Source: Pseudomonadota bacterium
GTDB taxonomy: Bacteria; Pseudomonadota; Gammaproteobacteria; Burkholderiales; SG8-39
Direction: 5' to 3'
Assembly: GCA_025352885.1 (NCBI GenBank)
Contig: JANXRZ010000098.1
Coordinates: 1 to 41,264 of the forward strand
DNA: 41,264 nucleotides
A program made the position numbers and the translations under genes. This document shows, piece by piece, positions 14,752-27,839 of the stretch (positions within the stretch are counted from its first letter, which is position 1; every line of letters starts with the position of its first letter). The notes under the pieces were generated by a model. That model was not told the DNA's origin, made no database searches, and was given only the letters and a program-made list of their open reading frames with translations.

Positions 14752-15456
14752 TCAGGCGCTCGGGACGAACACGTCGACGGTAGTGCCGACGCCGTTCTCG
14801 CCGCGGCGGATTTCGAACGTGCCGCCGACCATGGAAATACGCTCGCGTGCTTCGAGCAGGCCATGCCCCGAAAGGCGATCGAATGGATTGTCCGGCAGCC
14901 CGCTGCCGTTATCGGTGATGCGCATTCGGGTGCCCGAGGCGTCTGCCTTCAGCGAAAGCGTGAGCTGCGAAGGCTTCCCGTGCGCAGCAGCGTTGCCGAG
15001 GGATTGCTGCGCCACCGTGAACAGCGCGATAGACGAGTCGCGATGCAGTGTCCCGAGGTCGTCCGGGAGGTCGGTGGCGCATTCGAGGCCGGTTCTCTCG
15101 GCCAAATCTTCGCAATGTCCTCGTAAAGCCTCGGCGAGGTCCATGTTATCAAGGGCGCTCGGGCGGAGGTCTTCTATCATCCGGCGACTCAGTCCCACCA
15201 CCGTTCGCAAGGACTCGAGCGCCCTGCGAAGCCGTACTGCAAGCGCGGGATCGACGCTCTTCAGCTTGTCTTCGACGGAGGCCACATCGAGGTTGACCGC
15301 GGTAAGGTTGGAGCCGAGCTCGTCATGGAGTTCCCGGGCCAGCCGCGCTTTTTCGTTGTCGTTCTTGCGGATGAGGTGGTGGACCAGCCGGCAAAGCTGC
15401 TCCTCCCGGCCTTCGCTTGCGTTCTTTCCAGGCGTTTCGTTTATCGCTGATGACAT
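14752..15456 (-). CDS. Sensor histidine kinase (HisKA_3 / HATPase), soluble
   Basis: 234 residues from the ATG at 15456, chosen over an ATG 23 codons upstream because AAAGGA precedes it and the upstream part is low-complexity. HisKA_3 dimerisation domain at about 20-105 with phospho-acceptor His44 in LARELHDELGSNLT. HATPase at about 130-232: degenerate N-box (SLGNAAAHG), DNGSGLPD and GHGLLEARERI. There is no membrane segment or sensor domain, so it must be controlled by a partner. This class phosphorylates NarL-type regulators, and the one at 12224-12883 is the obvious candidate. The gene converges with the OmpA-N-like gene (26-bp gap). Confidence 0.9.
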   Translation of the reverse strand: MSSAINETPGKNASEGREEQLCRLVHHLIRKNDNEKARLARELHDELGSNLTAVNLDVASVEDKLKSVDPALAVRLRRALESLRTVVGLSRRMIEDLRPSALDNMDLAEALRGHCEDLAERTGLECATDLPDDLGTLHRDSSIALFTVAQQSLGNAAAHGKPSQLTLSLKADASGTRMRITDNGSGLPDNPFDRLSGHGLLEARERISMVGGTFEIRRGENGVGTTVDVFVPSA

Positions 15457-15682
15457 CCCGAAGTCCTTTCTACCGCATCTGCTGGCGAACCGGGTGGCAA
15501 ATGTCCGCGAGTGCATGGTATCCAAGTGCGCAAGCGCTCGCTATAGGAGAACCCGCTTCAGCCCTTTCCCGAAATCACTACAAATCGTCGGACGAAGGCG
15601 GCACTGGTTGCGCCGCCCGCGCCTCGCCTGCCGGGTATTATTCCGCTTCCAGAAACAGTTTGCCGCCCGTCTCGGAGACCTG

Positions 15683-16303
15683 ATGCAAGACAAGGAATTT
15701 CGCGCCCTGATCCACGACCTTCGCAATCGGATTGCGCCGATTCGAAATGCGACGCACCTGCTGCGGCTGCGGGGCGGCGGGGAGGCCTGGCTGCAGGACA
15801 CGGCCGCGCTCATCGAAAGGCAGGTGCAGGCCATGGCGGAGCTGCTCGATGCCGCGACGCCGACCCGGACGCCGGACATCGAGCCGCCGGCAGCAAAGGA
15901 ACCGGTCGCGCAGCCCTCGGTCGTGCAGCCCAATAAGGCAGGGCGCACCCGCCGGGTCCTGATCGCGGACGACAGCCCCGCGGTCTGCGAATCCCTGGCG
16001 GCGGTCCTGCGCGATCTTGGACACGAAGTGAAGACGGCAAATGACGGGCTTGAGACGATCGATACCGCGACGGCATGGATGCCCGACCTCGTCCTCCTGG
16101 ACATCAACATGCCGAAACTGAACGGGTATGAAACCGCACGCCGCCTTCGCGCCCAGTTCCCGTCGTCCGCAATGCGCCTCGTGATGATCAGCGGTGCGGA
16201 CATCGACAACGGCGTGCTCGCTGCGGCGCGGCAGGCGGGCTTCGACGATTGCCTCGACAAGCTGGTGGATCTTGCGGCGCTGAGGAAAGTGCTCGATACC
16301 TGA
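15683..16303 (+). CDS. DHp-like histidine domain fused to a receiver domain (no ATPase)
   Basis: 206 residues. The ATG at 15683 has GGAG just upstream and begins exactly at the domain. Residues 5-60 look like the dimerisation/phosphotransfer helix pair of a histidine kinase (FRALIHDLRNRIAPIRNATHL), with a candidate phospho-His at 11 in HDLRN, the same form as the HELRN box in hybrid kinases. No HATPase domain follows: a Pro-rich linker (60-88) leads directly to a REC domain (about 90-206; ADDS at 95-98, phospho-acceptor Asp140 in LVLLDINMP, Lys in CLDKLVD). It could be a phosphorelay protein combining histidine transfer and receiver roles, or a decayed hybrid kinase. Confidence 0.8.
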   Translation: MQDKEFRALIHDLRNRIAPIRNATHLLRLRGGGEAWLQDTAALIERQVQAMAELLDAATPTRTPDIEPPAAKEPVAQPSVVQPNKAGRTRRVLIADDSPAVCESLAAVLRDLGHEVKTANDGLETIDTATAWMPDLVLLDINMPKLNGYETARRLRAQFPSSAMRLVMISGADIDNGVLAAARQAGFDDCLDKLVDLAALRKVLDT

Positions 16304-16317
16304 GAATGCTCCGCACT

Positions 16318-16430
16318 TGTAATTTTTACAGGCAAATGCAAGATCGATACCAAGTGCGCACTCGATTTATTTTCGTTTTGCATTGAAGACGATTGAGCGC
16401 AATGGCTATCATGTTTCGATAATCATCGAA
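16318..16430. promoter_or_regulatory. Cluster of short palindromes upstream of the poly-HAMP kinase gene
   Basis: The 194-bp gap before 16498 is AT-richer than its surroundings. It contains three perfect inverted repeats: TGTAA-TTT-TTACA (16318-16330), AGTGCGCACT (16353-16362) and TTCGAT-AATC-ATCGAA (16415-16430). The first could also be a weak end-of-gene hairpin for the DHp-REC gene. The last lies about 70 bp before the start codon, a normal operator position. No specific regulator can be named. Confidence 0.4.
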
Positions 16431-16497
16431 GCGTGAATGCCTTGGGAGGCTTCGCGTAGCGCCCATGCCGGGCTCCAGTTCGTTGAAGGAGCGCACA

Positions 16498-22241
<5,744 letters not shown>

Positions 22242-22242
<1 letters not shown>

Positions 22243-23477
22243 TGACGGCACCGGCGAATGTCCTTGTCGTAGACGACCGCGCGGACAAGCTCCTCGTCCT
22301 CGGTACGCTGCTCGAGCCGCTCGGCCAGAACGTGATCCTCGCGCACTCGGGCGAGGAAGCGCTCAAGGCGATGCTCGAGCAGGAGTTCGCGGTCATCCTC
22401 ATGGACGTCAACATGCCGACGATGGACGGCCTCGAGACGGCCGCCCTGATCCGGGAACGAAAGAAGACCGCGCACACGCCGATCATCTTCATCACCGCCT
22501 ATGCCGACGAGATGCACACGGCGCGCGGGTACTCGCTGGGCGCGGTCGACTACATCCTCACGCCGATCGTTCCAGAGGTGCTCTGCACGAAGGTCAAGGT
22601 CTTCGTCGATCTCTACCTCATGGCCGCGCAGATCAAGGACCAGGCCGACCAGCGGGTGGCGCTCGCCCATGAGCAAGCCGCGCGGCTCGCCGCCGAGGAA
22701 ACCAGCCGGCGCCTGCGCGAAGCCGACGAGCGCAAGGACGAATTCCTCGCCATGCTCTCCCACGAGCTTCGCAATCCCATGTCGGCGATCCGCAACGCTG
22801 TGGAGCTCATGAAGATCGGCGGCCTGGCGCCGGAGAAAGTGAATTTCGCTCGCGACGTGATCGACCGGCAGTCCTCCCTCCTGGCGCACCTCGTGGATGA
22901 TTTGCTCGACCTGTCACGCATCACCCGCGGGAAGATCGAGCTGCGCAGGCAGCGCTTCGACCTCGCCAAGGCGATCCAGTCCGCGGTCGAAACGAACCGG
23001 TCGCTCATCGAGACGCGCCGCCATGCGGTCAGCGTGTCGATCCCCGAGGAGAAGTTCATGCTCGACGGGGACTACGCCCGGACAGTGCAGATCGTGGCGA
23101 ACCTCATCCACAACGCGGCCAAGTACACCTCCAGCGGCGGGAAGATCTCGGTCGAGGTGCACGACGAAACCGGCTGCACGGTGATCCGCGTGCGCGATTC
23201 CGGGATCGGTCTCCCTGCGGACAAGCTGGCCGACATCTTCGAGCCGTTCGTCCAGCTCGAGCGTGGCGCAAACGGGTCGCAGGGCGGCCTGGGCGTCGGG
23301 CTCACACTGGTTAAGACGCTCGTCGAACTGCACGGCGGCACCGTGAGCGCGCAAAGCGATGGGCCGGGGAAGGGAAGCGAGTTCGAGGTCCGCCTGCCGG
23401 GCCCGGCGGCCCAGCGCGTGGGCGCGAGCGCGCCCACGCGCCGGCGCGCGTCGGTCAGGGCGCGAGGATCAGCTTGA
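22242..23477 (+). CDS. Receiver-histidine kinase (REC-HisKA-HATPase)
   Basis: 411 residues. The ATG shares a base with the poly-HAMP stop (TGATG). N-terminal REC at about 5-125 with phospho-acceptor Asp55 (AVILMDVNMPTMDG); the usual Lys near the end of REC is Thr here (DYILTPIVPE). A short coiled coil leads to HisKA with His174 (FLAMLSHELRNPMSAIRN) and HATPase (about 290-395; LIHNAAKY, VRDSGIGLP, GGLGVGLTLVK). The receiver in front of the kinase suggests that another protein, most simply the poly-HAMP kinase, controls its activity. The Arg/Ala-rich C-terminal tail overlaps the convergent gene by 23 bp. Confidence 0.93.
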
Positions 23478-23823
23478 GCTTGTCGAGGTCCAGCGGCTTC
23501 ACGAGGTGATGGTCTATCCCGGCTTCTGAAGAGCGCTTCCGGTCCGGTTCCTGTCCCCACCCGGTCAGCGCGACGATCAGCAATTCCGCCCCGGGGCACC
23601 GGCTGCGCACCTGGCGTGCGGCTTCGTAGCCGTTGATCCCCGGCAGCCCGATGTCCATGAGGATGACGTTGGGGGGCCGGTTCTCCGCGGCTGCGACGGC
23701 CGCTTCCCCGTCGTGCACAGCCTCGACGGCATGGCCAAGGGCCTCGAGGAGCATCTTGAGGCTGAGCGCCGAGTCTTCGTTGTCCTCGACGACCAGGATG
23801 CGTTTTTGGGCGGGCGTGCTCAC
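23455..23823 (-). CDS. Single-domain response regulator (CheY-like)
   Basis: 122 residues, a complete REC domain only: EDN at 13-15, phospho-acceptor Asp57 in VILMDIGLPGINGYE, Thr in ALTGWG and Lys in HHLVKPLD. This is the type often fused to, or encoded beside, hybrid kinases with HELRN H-boxes. Its 3' end runs 23 bp into the end of the convergent REC-kinase gene, so the two messages overlap tail to tail. Probably a phosphate sink or relay for the neighbouring kinases. Confidence 0.9.
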   Translation of the reverse strand: MSTPAQKRILVVEDNEDSALSLKMLLEALGHAVEAVHDGEAAVAAAENRPPNVILMDIGLPGINGYEAARQVRSRCPGAELLIVALTGWGQEPDRKRSSEAGIDHHLVKPLDLDKLKLILAP

Positions 23824-23910
23824 CGGCGGGTCAGCTCATAGCTTCTCATTGGCCTGGACCAATGATAGCCGAGCCGGCCCGCCGTGCTGCGATCGGTTAC
23901 GAGTTGCGGC

Positions 23911-24222
23911 TCAGGCAAGCCGCATGTCGTTGCGCACGGACCGCACGCCGGTCACCGAGCGCGCCGTCTCCACTGCGCGGACCATCACGTCCCGGCTGGC
24001 CACGAACCCGCTCAACTGCACGACCCCCCGGGAAGTCGATACGTGGATGCCCGCGTGCCCGACGTCCGGCGCTCGCAGCAGCGCGCTCTTGACCGCGGCG
24101 TTGACGAAGGTGTCGTCGCTTCCAGGTGCGAAGGCTACCCGCGCGAATGCGCTGGGCTGGCGCGAGGCGTTGATCGGGAATGACGAGCCGGGCAGCTTGA
24201 ACAGGCGCGAGATCGGGGTCAT
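23911..24222 (-). CDS. BON-domain protein
   Basis: 103 residues. The ATG at 24222 is preceded by AAGGAGG at ideal spacing; reading frame further upstream is ignored. Residues about 38-102 form one BON module (DTFVNAAVKSALLRAPDVGHAGIHVSTSRGVV, then LSGFVASRD and a VRSVRNDMRL end). BON domains usually bind phospholipid or envelope surfaces, and many are stress-induced. Unlike OsmY-type proteins this one has no evident signal peptide, so it may be cytoplasmic. It is probably co-transcribed with the upstream hemerythrin-like gene (25-bp gap). Confidence 0.82.
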   Translation of the reverse strand: MTPISRLFKLPGSSFPINASRQPSAFARVAFAPGSDDTFVNAAVKSALLRAPDVGHAGIHVSTSRGVVQLSGFVASRDVMVRAVETARSVTGVRSVRNDMRLA

Positions 24223-24247
24223 GCAAGGCCTCCTTGGTGCGACGAAG

Positions 24248-24877
24248 TTAGCGCGGATGCGCGTCGTCCCGCCCCCGGCGCTGGCGCCAGAGGGCGAGGG
24301 AAATCGTATTGCGCAGGCCCGTGGGCTTGCTGCTCGTGCCCACAAGGCGCGGGGAGCGCGGGGTGCCGGCGACTGCGGCGAGGCGAAGCTTGCGCTGCGC
24401 GTAGTCGTCGCCGAGCCAGCGCAGCTGGGTTCTAGAGAGTCGGGCGAGCACGAAAGGCAGGAGAATGTGCCGCCGTTCCGCCAGGTTCCGCCGGATCATC
24501 TCTTTGAGGCGCACGAGCGAGGCCTCCCGGGCAGGCCGGGCCCGGGTCGAATCGCGGATTTCCGAAATGCGCATGGAGATGCCATGGCCCACAAGCAGGA
24601 AGCCGAAGACCAGCTTGTCGTCGTACGAGCGCAGGGCGGGGTAGAGGACCTCCTCTTCCGCCAGGCGCTGGATTGCGAGCATTTCGCAGATTCGGGCCAG
24701 CAGCCTGTCGCGGACCGACTGGGGGGCGTCCCGCTTTTCGGCCAGCCGATCGAACAATTCGGTGACGCGCGCGTCGTCCGCCTCAAGCAGTTCGACGATG
24801 GACTCGGCGGTCCTGCCGTCGTTTGCCCATTCCGGAATTCGTTCCAAGTGGCCCCCTTTCTGTCGTCTGGCGAACAT
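24248..24877 (-). CDS. Hemerythrin-like four-helix protein with lost metal ligands
   Basis: 209 residues from the ATG at 24877. A TTG at 24847 preceded by AAAGGGGG is an equally good start. Residues about 25-150 follow the HHE/hemerythrin pattern (VELLEADDARVTELFDRL, then IQRLAEEEVLYPAL, GFLLVGHGISMRISEI and a later ERRHILLPFV). Where the family has His at D-H and at H-x-x-x-E-E, this protein has Asp and Gln. Only later His residues remain, so the di-iron centre is probably incomplete. A basic C-terminal tail (about 160-209) has no recognised fold. Gene lies upstream of the BON gene and diverges from the FAH-family gene. Role unknown; perhaps a scaffold or damaged oxygen/NO sensor. Confidence 0.7.
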   Translation of the reverse strand: MFARRQKGGHLERIPEWANDGRTAESIVELLEADDARVTELFDRLAEKRDAPQSVRDRLLARICEMLAIQRLAEEEVLYPALRSYDDKLVFGFLLVGHGISMRISEIRDSTRARPAREASLVRLKEMIRRNLAERRHILLPFVLARLSRTQLRWLGDDYAQRKLRLAAVAGTPRSPRLVGTSSKPTGLRNTISLALWRQRRGRDDAHPR

Positions 24878-24895
24878 AGGTCAAGCAGGTGCTTT

Positions 24896-24939
24896 TTTAT
24901 GTCGTCATAAAGCGGAATTAGTCGTCAGAAATATCTGAC
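24896..24939. promoter_or_regulatory. Two perfect palindromes in a divergent promoter region
   Basis: TTTATG-TCGT-CATAAA (24896-24911) and GTCAGA-AATA-TCTGAC (24924-24939) both have 6-bp arms with 4-base centres, 28 bp centre to centre. They share the element TCGTCA. They lie between the hemerythrin-like gene and the FAH-family gene in an AT-rich stretch, with ATTAAAAT just downstream as a possible -10. Likely operator sites of one dimeric regulator; none is encoded next to them. Confidence 0.5.
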
Positions 24940-25022
24940 ATTAAAATCAGGCGACCGTAGCGGGTGCCGAAAACGGCTTTCTGGCCGCCCGATAAAATGA
25001 CGCTTCATCCGGAGGAGACAAC

Positions 25023-26039
25023 ATGAACAAGAATCGCAGGACATTCCTGAAAACCACTGTCGCAGCAGGAACTGTCGCGGCCGCGAGCCCGCTCGCATCG
25101 TCGCCCGCGCAGGCGGCCGGCCAGGGCGCGAGGCTCGAGTCGCCCGCAATGGCCCGCAGCCTGACACTGCTCAACATGCGGCAGGGCAACCGGTACGCGC
25201 TCGGTGTCAAGACTGACAAAGGCGTCCTCGACGTCGCCCGGGCGGCCCGCGCCTTCAAGACGACGGCGCCGGTGACCACGGATGACGTCGTGCAGAACGG
25301 TGACCAGGGCCTCGGCGCGCTGGTCGCGCAGGCACTCGCCAAGGGTCCGCAGGGCCTCTATATCGATGAGGCGCGCGTGCAGTACGGGCCGTGCATTACC
25401 AATCCCGAGAAAATCCTCTGCGTCGGCCTCAACTACGCGCGGCACGCCAAGGAAACCAACAACCCGATCCCGAAGCTTCCGATCCTGTTCAACAAGTTCA
25501 ACAATGCGCTCAACGCTCACAAGGGCACGGTGCGTATCTCGTCGATGGCGGCCGAGAAATTCGACTACGAATCTGAGCTCGTCATCGTCATGGGACGCCG
25601 CGCGACGAACGTAAGCGAGGCCGAAGCGCTCTCGTACGTGTTCGGCTATGCGACCGGGAACGATTTCACGGCACGCGACTGGCAGATGCGCAGCAGCCAG
25701 TGGATGATCGGCAAGACGATGGATGGGTCAGGGCTCGTGGGCCCCTACCTTGTCTCCTCGGACCTGGTCGGCGACCCGAACAACCTGAAGATCGAAGGGC
25801 TCGTGAACGGCGAGGTCCGCCAGTCCTCGAACACGAACGACATGGTGTTCAACTGCGCGCGGATCGTGAGTTACACCTCCAAGCTCATGACGCTGCAGCC
25901 GGGCGACATCATCTATACCGGCACGCCCGAAGGCGTGATCTCGGGATACCCGAAAGACAAGCAGGTGTGGCTCAAGCCCGGCGACAAGCTGGTCACGCGC
26001 ATCGAGAAGCTCGGCAGCCTCGAATTCTCGCTGGTATGA
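25023..26039 (+). CDS. Fumarylacetoacetate hydrolase-family protein with Tat signal
   Basis: 338 residues; GGAGGAG precedes the ATG. The N-terminus NRRTFLK followed by an Ala-rich hydrophobic stretch and AQA-A is a classic twin-arginine signal peptide, unusual for this normally cytoplasmic family. The FAH domain (about 125-338) shows CVGLNYARHAKE, FNKFNNAL, the metal-binding YESE (Glu183, Glu185) and GNDFTARDWQ (Asp214), and GDIIYTGTPEGV. The family hydrolyses, hydrates or decarboxylates beta-diketo acids and related compounds in aromatic degradation. Its stop overlaps the start of a Bug receptor gene (ATGA). Periplasmic processing of a compound before its binding or uptake is a plausible inference. 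Confidence 0.92.
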   Translation: MNKNRRTFLKTTVAAGTVAAASPLASSPAQAAGQGARLESPAMARSLTLLNMRQGNRYALGVKTDKGVLDVARAARAFKTTAPVTTDDVVQNGDQGLGALVAQALAKGPQGLYIDEARVQYGPCITNPEKILCVGLNYARHAKETNNPIPKLPILFNKFNNALNAHKGTVRISSMAAEKFDYESELVIVMGRRATNVSEAEALSYVFGYATGNDFTARDWQMRSSQWMIGKTMDGSGLVGPYLVSSDLVGDPNNLKIEGLVNGEVRQSSNTNDMVFNCARIVSYTSKLMTLQPGDIIYTGTPEGVISGYPKDKQVWLKPGDKLVTRIEKLGSLEFSLV

Positions 26040-27031
26040 GACGCGAGGCGGTGAAGGCCGTTGCGGCCATTGCGGCCATTGCGGCGCTCTTCGGCGGGCT
26101 GGCCTGCGCCCCGGCAGTAGCGCAGCAGGCGTGGCCGAACAAGGCCGTGCGCGTGATCATCCCGTTTCCCCCTGGGGCGGGCGCGGAGAACGCGGCGCGG
26201 CTCGTGTCCAACCACTGGTCGAAGGTCTTCGGTCAGGGGTTCGTGATCGATGCGCGGCCCGGCGGCAACACAATGATCGGTGCGGAAGCCGCGGCGCGCT
26301 CCGCGCCCGACGGTTACACGCTGTTCCTCTGCGCCGCGTCGACGATGGTCGTCACGCCAGGGCTGATGGGCGCCAAGTCGCCGATCAACGCGCAGCGCGA
26401 TTTCGTCCCGGTCGGACTCGTTTCGCGGCTGCCCTTCTTTCTCGTCGTGCCGGCCACGGTGCCGGTGAATTCGGTCACGGAGCTGGTTGCGCTCGCCAAG
26501 ACGAAGCCCGGCGCGGTGACCTATGCGAGCAACGGCAACGGCACCGCCGGCCACCTCGGGTTCGAGGTGCTCAAGCGCCAGCTCGGGATCGACGTGACGC
26601 ACATCCCTTACAAGGGCTATGCGCAGGCGTTGCCGGACCTCCTCGGCGGACGCGTAACCACGATGATGGCCGATCTTGTCGTAGTCGGACCGACGATCAA
26701 GGACGGGCGGCTGCGCGCACTGGCCGCGACTTCGCTCGAGCGCTCGCGCTTCCTGCCGAACCTGCCCACGATGGTGGAGCTCGGCTTCCCCGGCTACGAG
26801 GTGACCGTGTGGTTCGGCGTGTTCGCGCCGGCCGGCACGTCGCCGGAGATCGTGGGCAAGCTGAATGCGGAGATGCGCAAGTACCTCGTCACCGCGGAGG
26901 CTCGTGAGGCCTACGAGAAGCTCGGCCACGAGGCGGCGCCTTCCACGCCCGAAGAGCTGCGGGCGCAGGTGGCGGCCGACGCGGAAAAATACGGCAAGGT
27001 GATCCGGGACGCCGGCATCAAGCTGGAGTAG
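26036..27031 (+). CDS. Tripartite tricarboxylate transporter (Bug/TctC) substrate-binding protein
   Basis: 331 residues; ATG overlaps the FAH-family stop by ATGA. The signal peptide contains a tandem AAIAAIAAL stretch and is likely cut after AVA. The mature protein has KAVRVIIPFPPGAGAENAARLV, IDARPGGNTMIGAEAAARSAPDGYTL, a Gly/Asn-rich NGNGTAGHLG turn and IPYKGYAQALPDLLGGRV. It is an orphan periplasmic receptor translationally tied to a Tat-exported hydrolase. The ligand is probably the substrate or product of that enzyme. Confidence 0.92.
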   Translation: MRREAVKAVAAIAAIAALFGGLACAPAVAQQAWPNKAVRVIIPFPPGAGAENAARLVSNHWSKVFGQGFVIDARPGGNTMIGAEAAARSAPDGYTLFLCAASTMVVTPGLMGAKSPINAQRDFVPVGLVSRLPFFLVVPATVPVNSVTELVALAKTKPGAVTYASNGNGTAGHLGFEVLKRQLGIDVTHIPYKGYAQALPDLLGGRVTTMMADLVVVGPTIKDGRLRALAATSLERSRFLPNLPTMVELGFPGYEVTVWFGVFAPAGTSPEIVGKLNAEMRKYLVTAEAREAYEKLGHEAAPSTPEELRAQVAADAEKYGKVIRDAGIKLE

Positions 27032-27194
27032 GGCGACCGGCCAACGGTGCCACATGGCTGACGCCTATGGGTATTACGGAACTAATATTGAAATAAGCTT
27101 GCCAACCGCATGCCTGTTAGTTCTACGTAAAGCAATCTTCATGATTTAGGTGCCCGCCGCGCGCGCGCCCCGAGTCCCGCGTACCGCGCGCTAT

Positions 27195-27794
27195 TTACTT
27201 CTTGCCCCAGAGTTCCTCGAGGCGCGAATCGCGTCCGCAGCCCGTGCGGTAGACCTTGTAGCGAACCGGATTCTTCTTGTAGTAGTCCTGGTGGTAGTCC
27301 TCGGCCGCCCAGAAGTCCGAGGCAGGCTGGATCTCGGTGACGATCGCCGCCTTGAATGGCTTCGTCTTCTCGAGTTGCGCGCGCGACGTTTCGGCAAGCG
27401 CCTTCTGCTGCGGCGACAGATAATAGATCCCTGAGCGATATTGCGTGCCGCTGTCGCAGAACTGGCGGTCCCTGACGGTCGGGTCGATGTTGTGCCAGAA
27501 CACATCGAGGAGCTTTTCGTAGCTGACCTTCTTCGGGTCGTAGACGATGCGCACAGCTTCGGTGTGGCCCGTGATGCCGGCGGACACATCGTGGTAGTTC
27601 GGGTTCTTCGTGCGGCCCGCGGTGTAGCCCGAGGTGGTCGAGACGACACCGGGCAGGACATCGAAGGGCGGCTCCATGCACCAGAAGCAGCCGCCTGCAA
27701 AGATCGCGGCTTCGAATCCGGCGGGCGGCGGCTTTTCCTGGGCGAAAGCAGGGAAGCTCACGAAAGCAACGAGCAGGGCGAACAGGATATTCAT
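27195..27794 (-). CDS. msrA: Peptide methionine sulfoxide reductase A, exported
   Basis: 199 residues. The ATG at 27794 has GAGG seven bases upstream and starts directly at a signal peptide (MNILFALLVAFVSFPAFA-Q), so it is preferred to an upstream GTG. The catalytic motif GCFWC is at 35-39 (nucleophile Cys36). It is followed by SGYTAGRTKNPNYHDVSAG, TGHTEAV, the YRSGIYY substrate pocket and a C-terminal GCGRD that may provide the resolving Cys. It repairs Met-S-sulfoxide in proteins; the signal peptide places it in the periplasm. Last gene of a minus-strand run after the amidase (40-bp gap). Confidence 0.95.
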   Translation of the reverse strand: MNILFALLVAFVSFPAFAQEKPPPAGFEAAIFAGGCFWCMEPPFDVLPGVVSTTSGYTAGRTKNPNYHDVSAGITGHTEAVRIVYDPKKVSYEKLLDVFWHNIDPTVRDRQFCDSGTQYRSGIYYLSPQQKALAETSRAQLEKTKPFKAAIVTEIQPASDFWAAEDYHQDYYKKNPVRYKVYRTGCGRDSRLEELWGKK

Positions 27795-27806
27795 GGCGTG
27801 CCTCAC

Positions 27807-27839
27807 AGGATCAAGCAGGAAGGATCAAGCAGAATCAAG
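27807..27839. repeat. Short 14-bp-period tandem repeat
   Basis: AGGATCAAGCAG occurs at 27807-27818 and 27821-27832, followed by a partial third copy (ATCAAG, 27834-27839). It spans the amidase stop codon and the MsrA leader. Probably slippage-derived; no function assigned. Confidence 0.6.

Noticed and set aside
27032..27194. AT-richer 163-bp gap between convergent Bug and msrA genes, examined for a mobile-element scar or terminator
   Set aside because: No inverted repeats, target duplication or U-tract hairpin could be identified.
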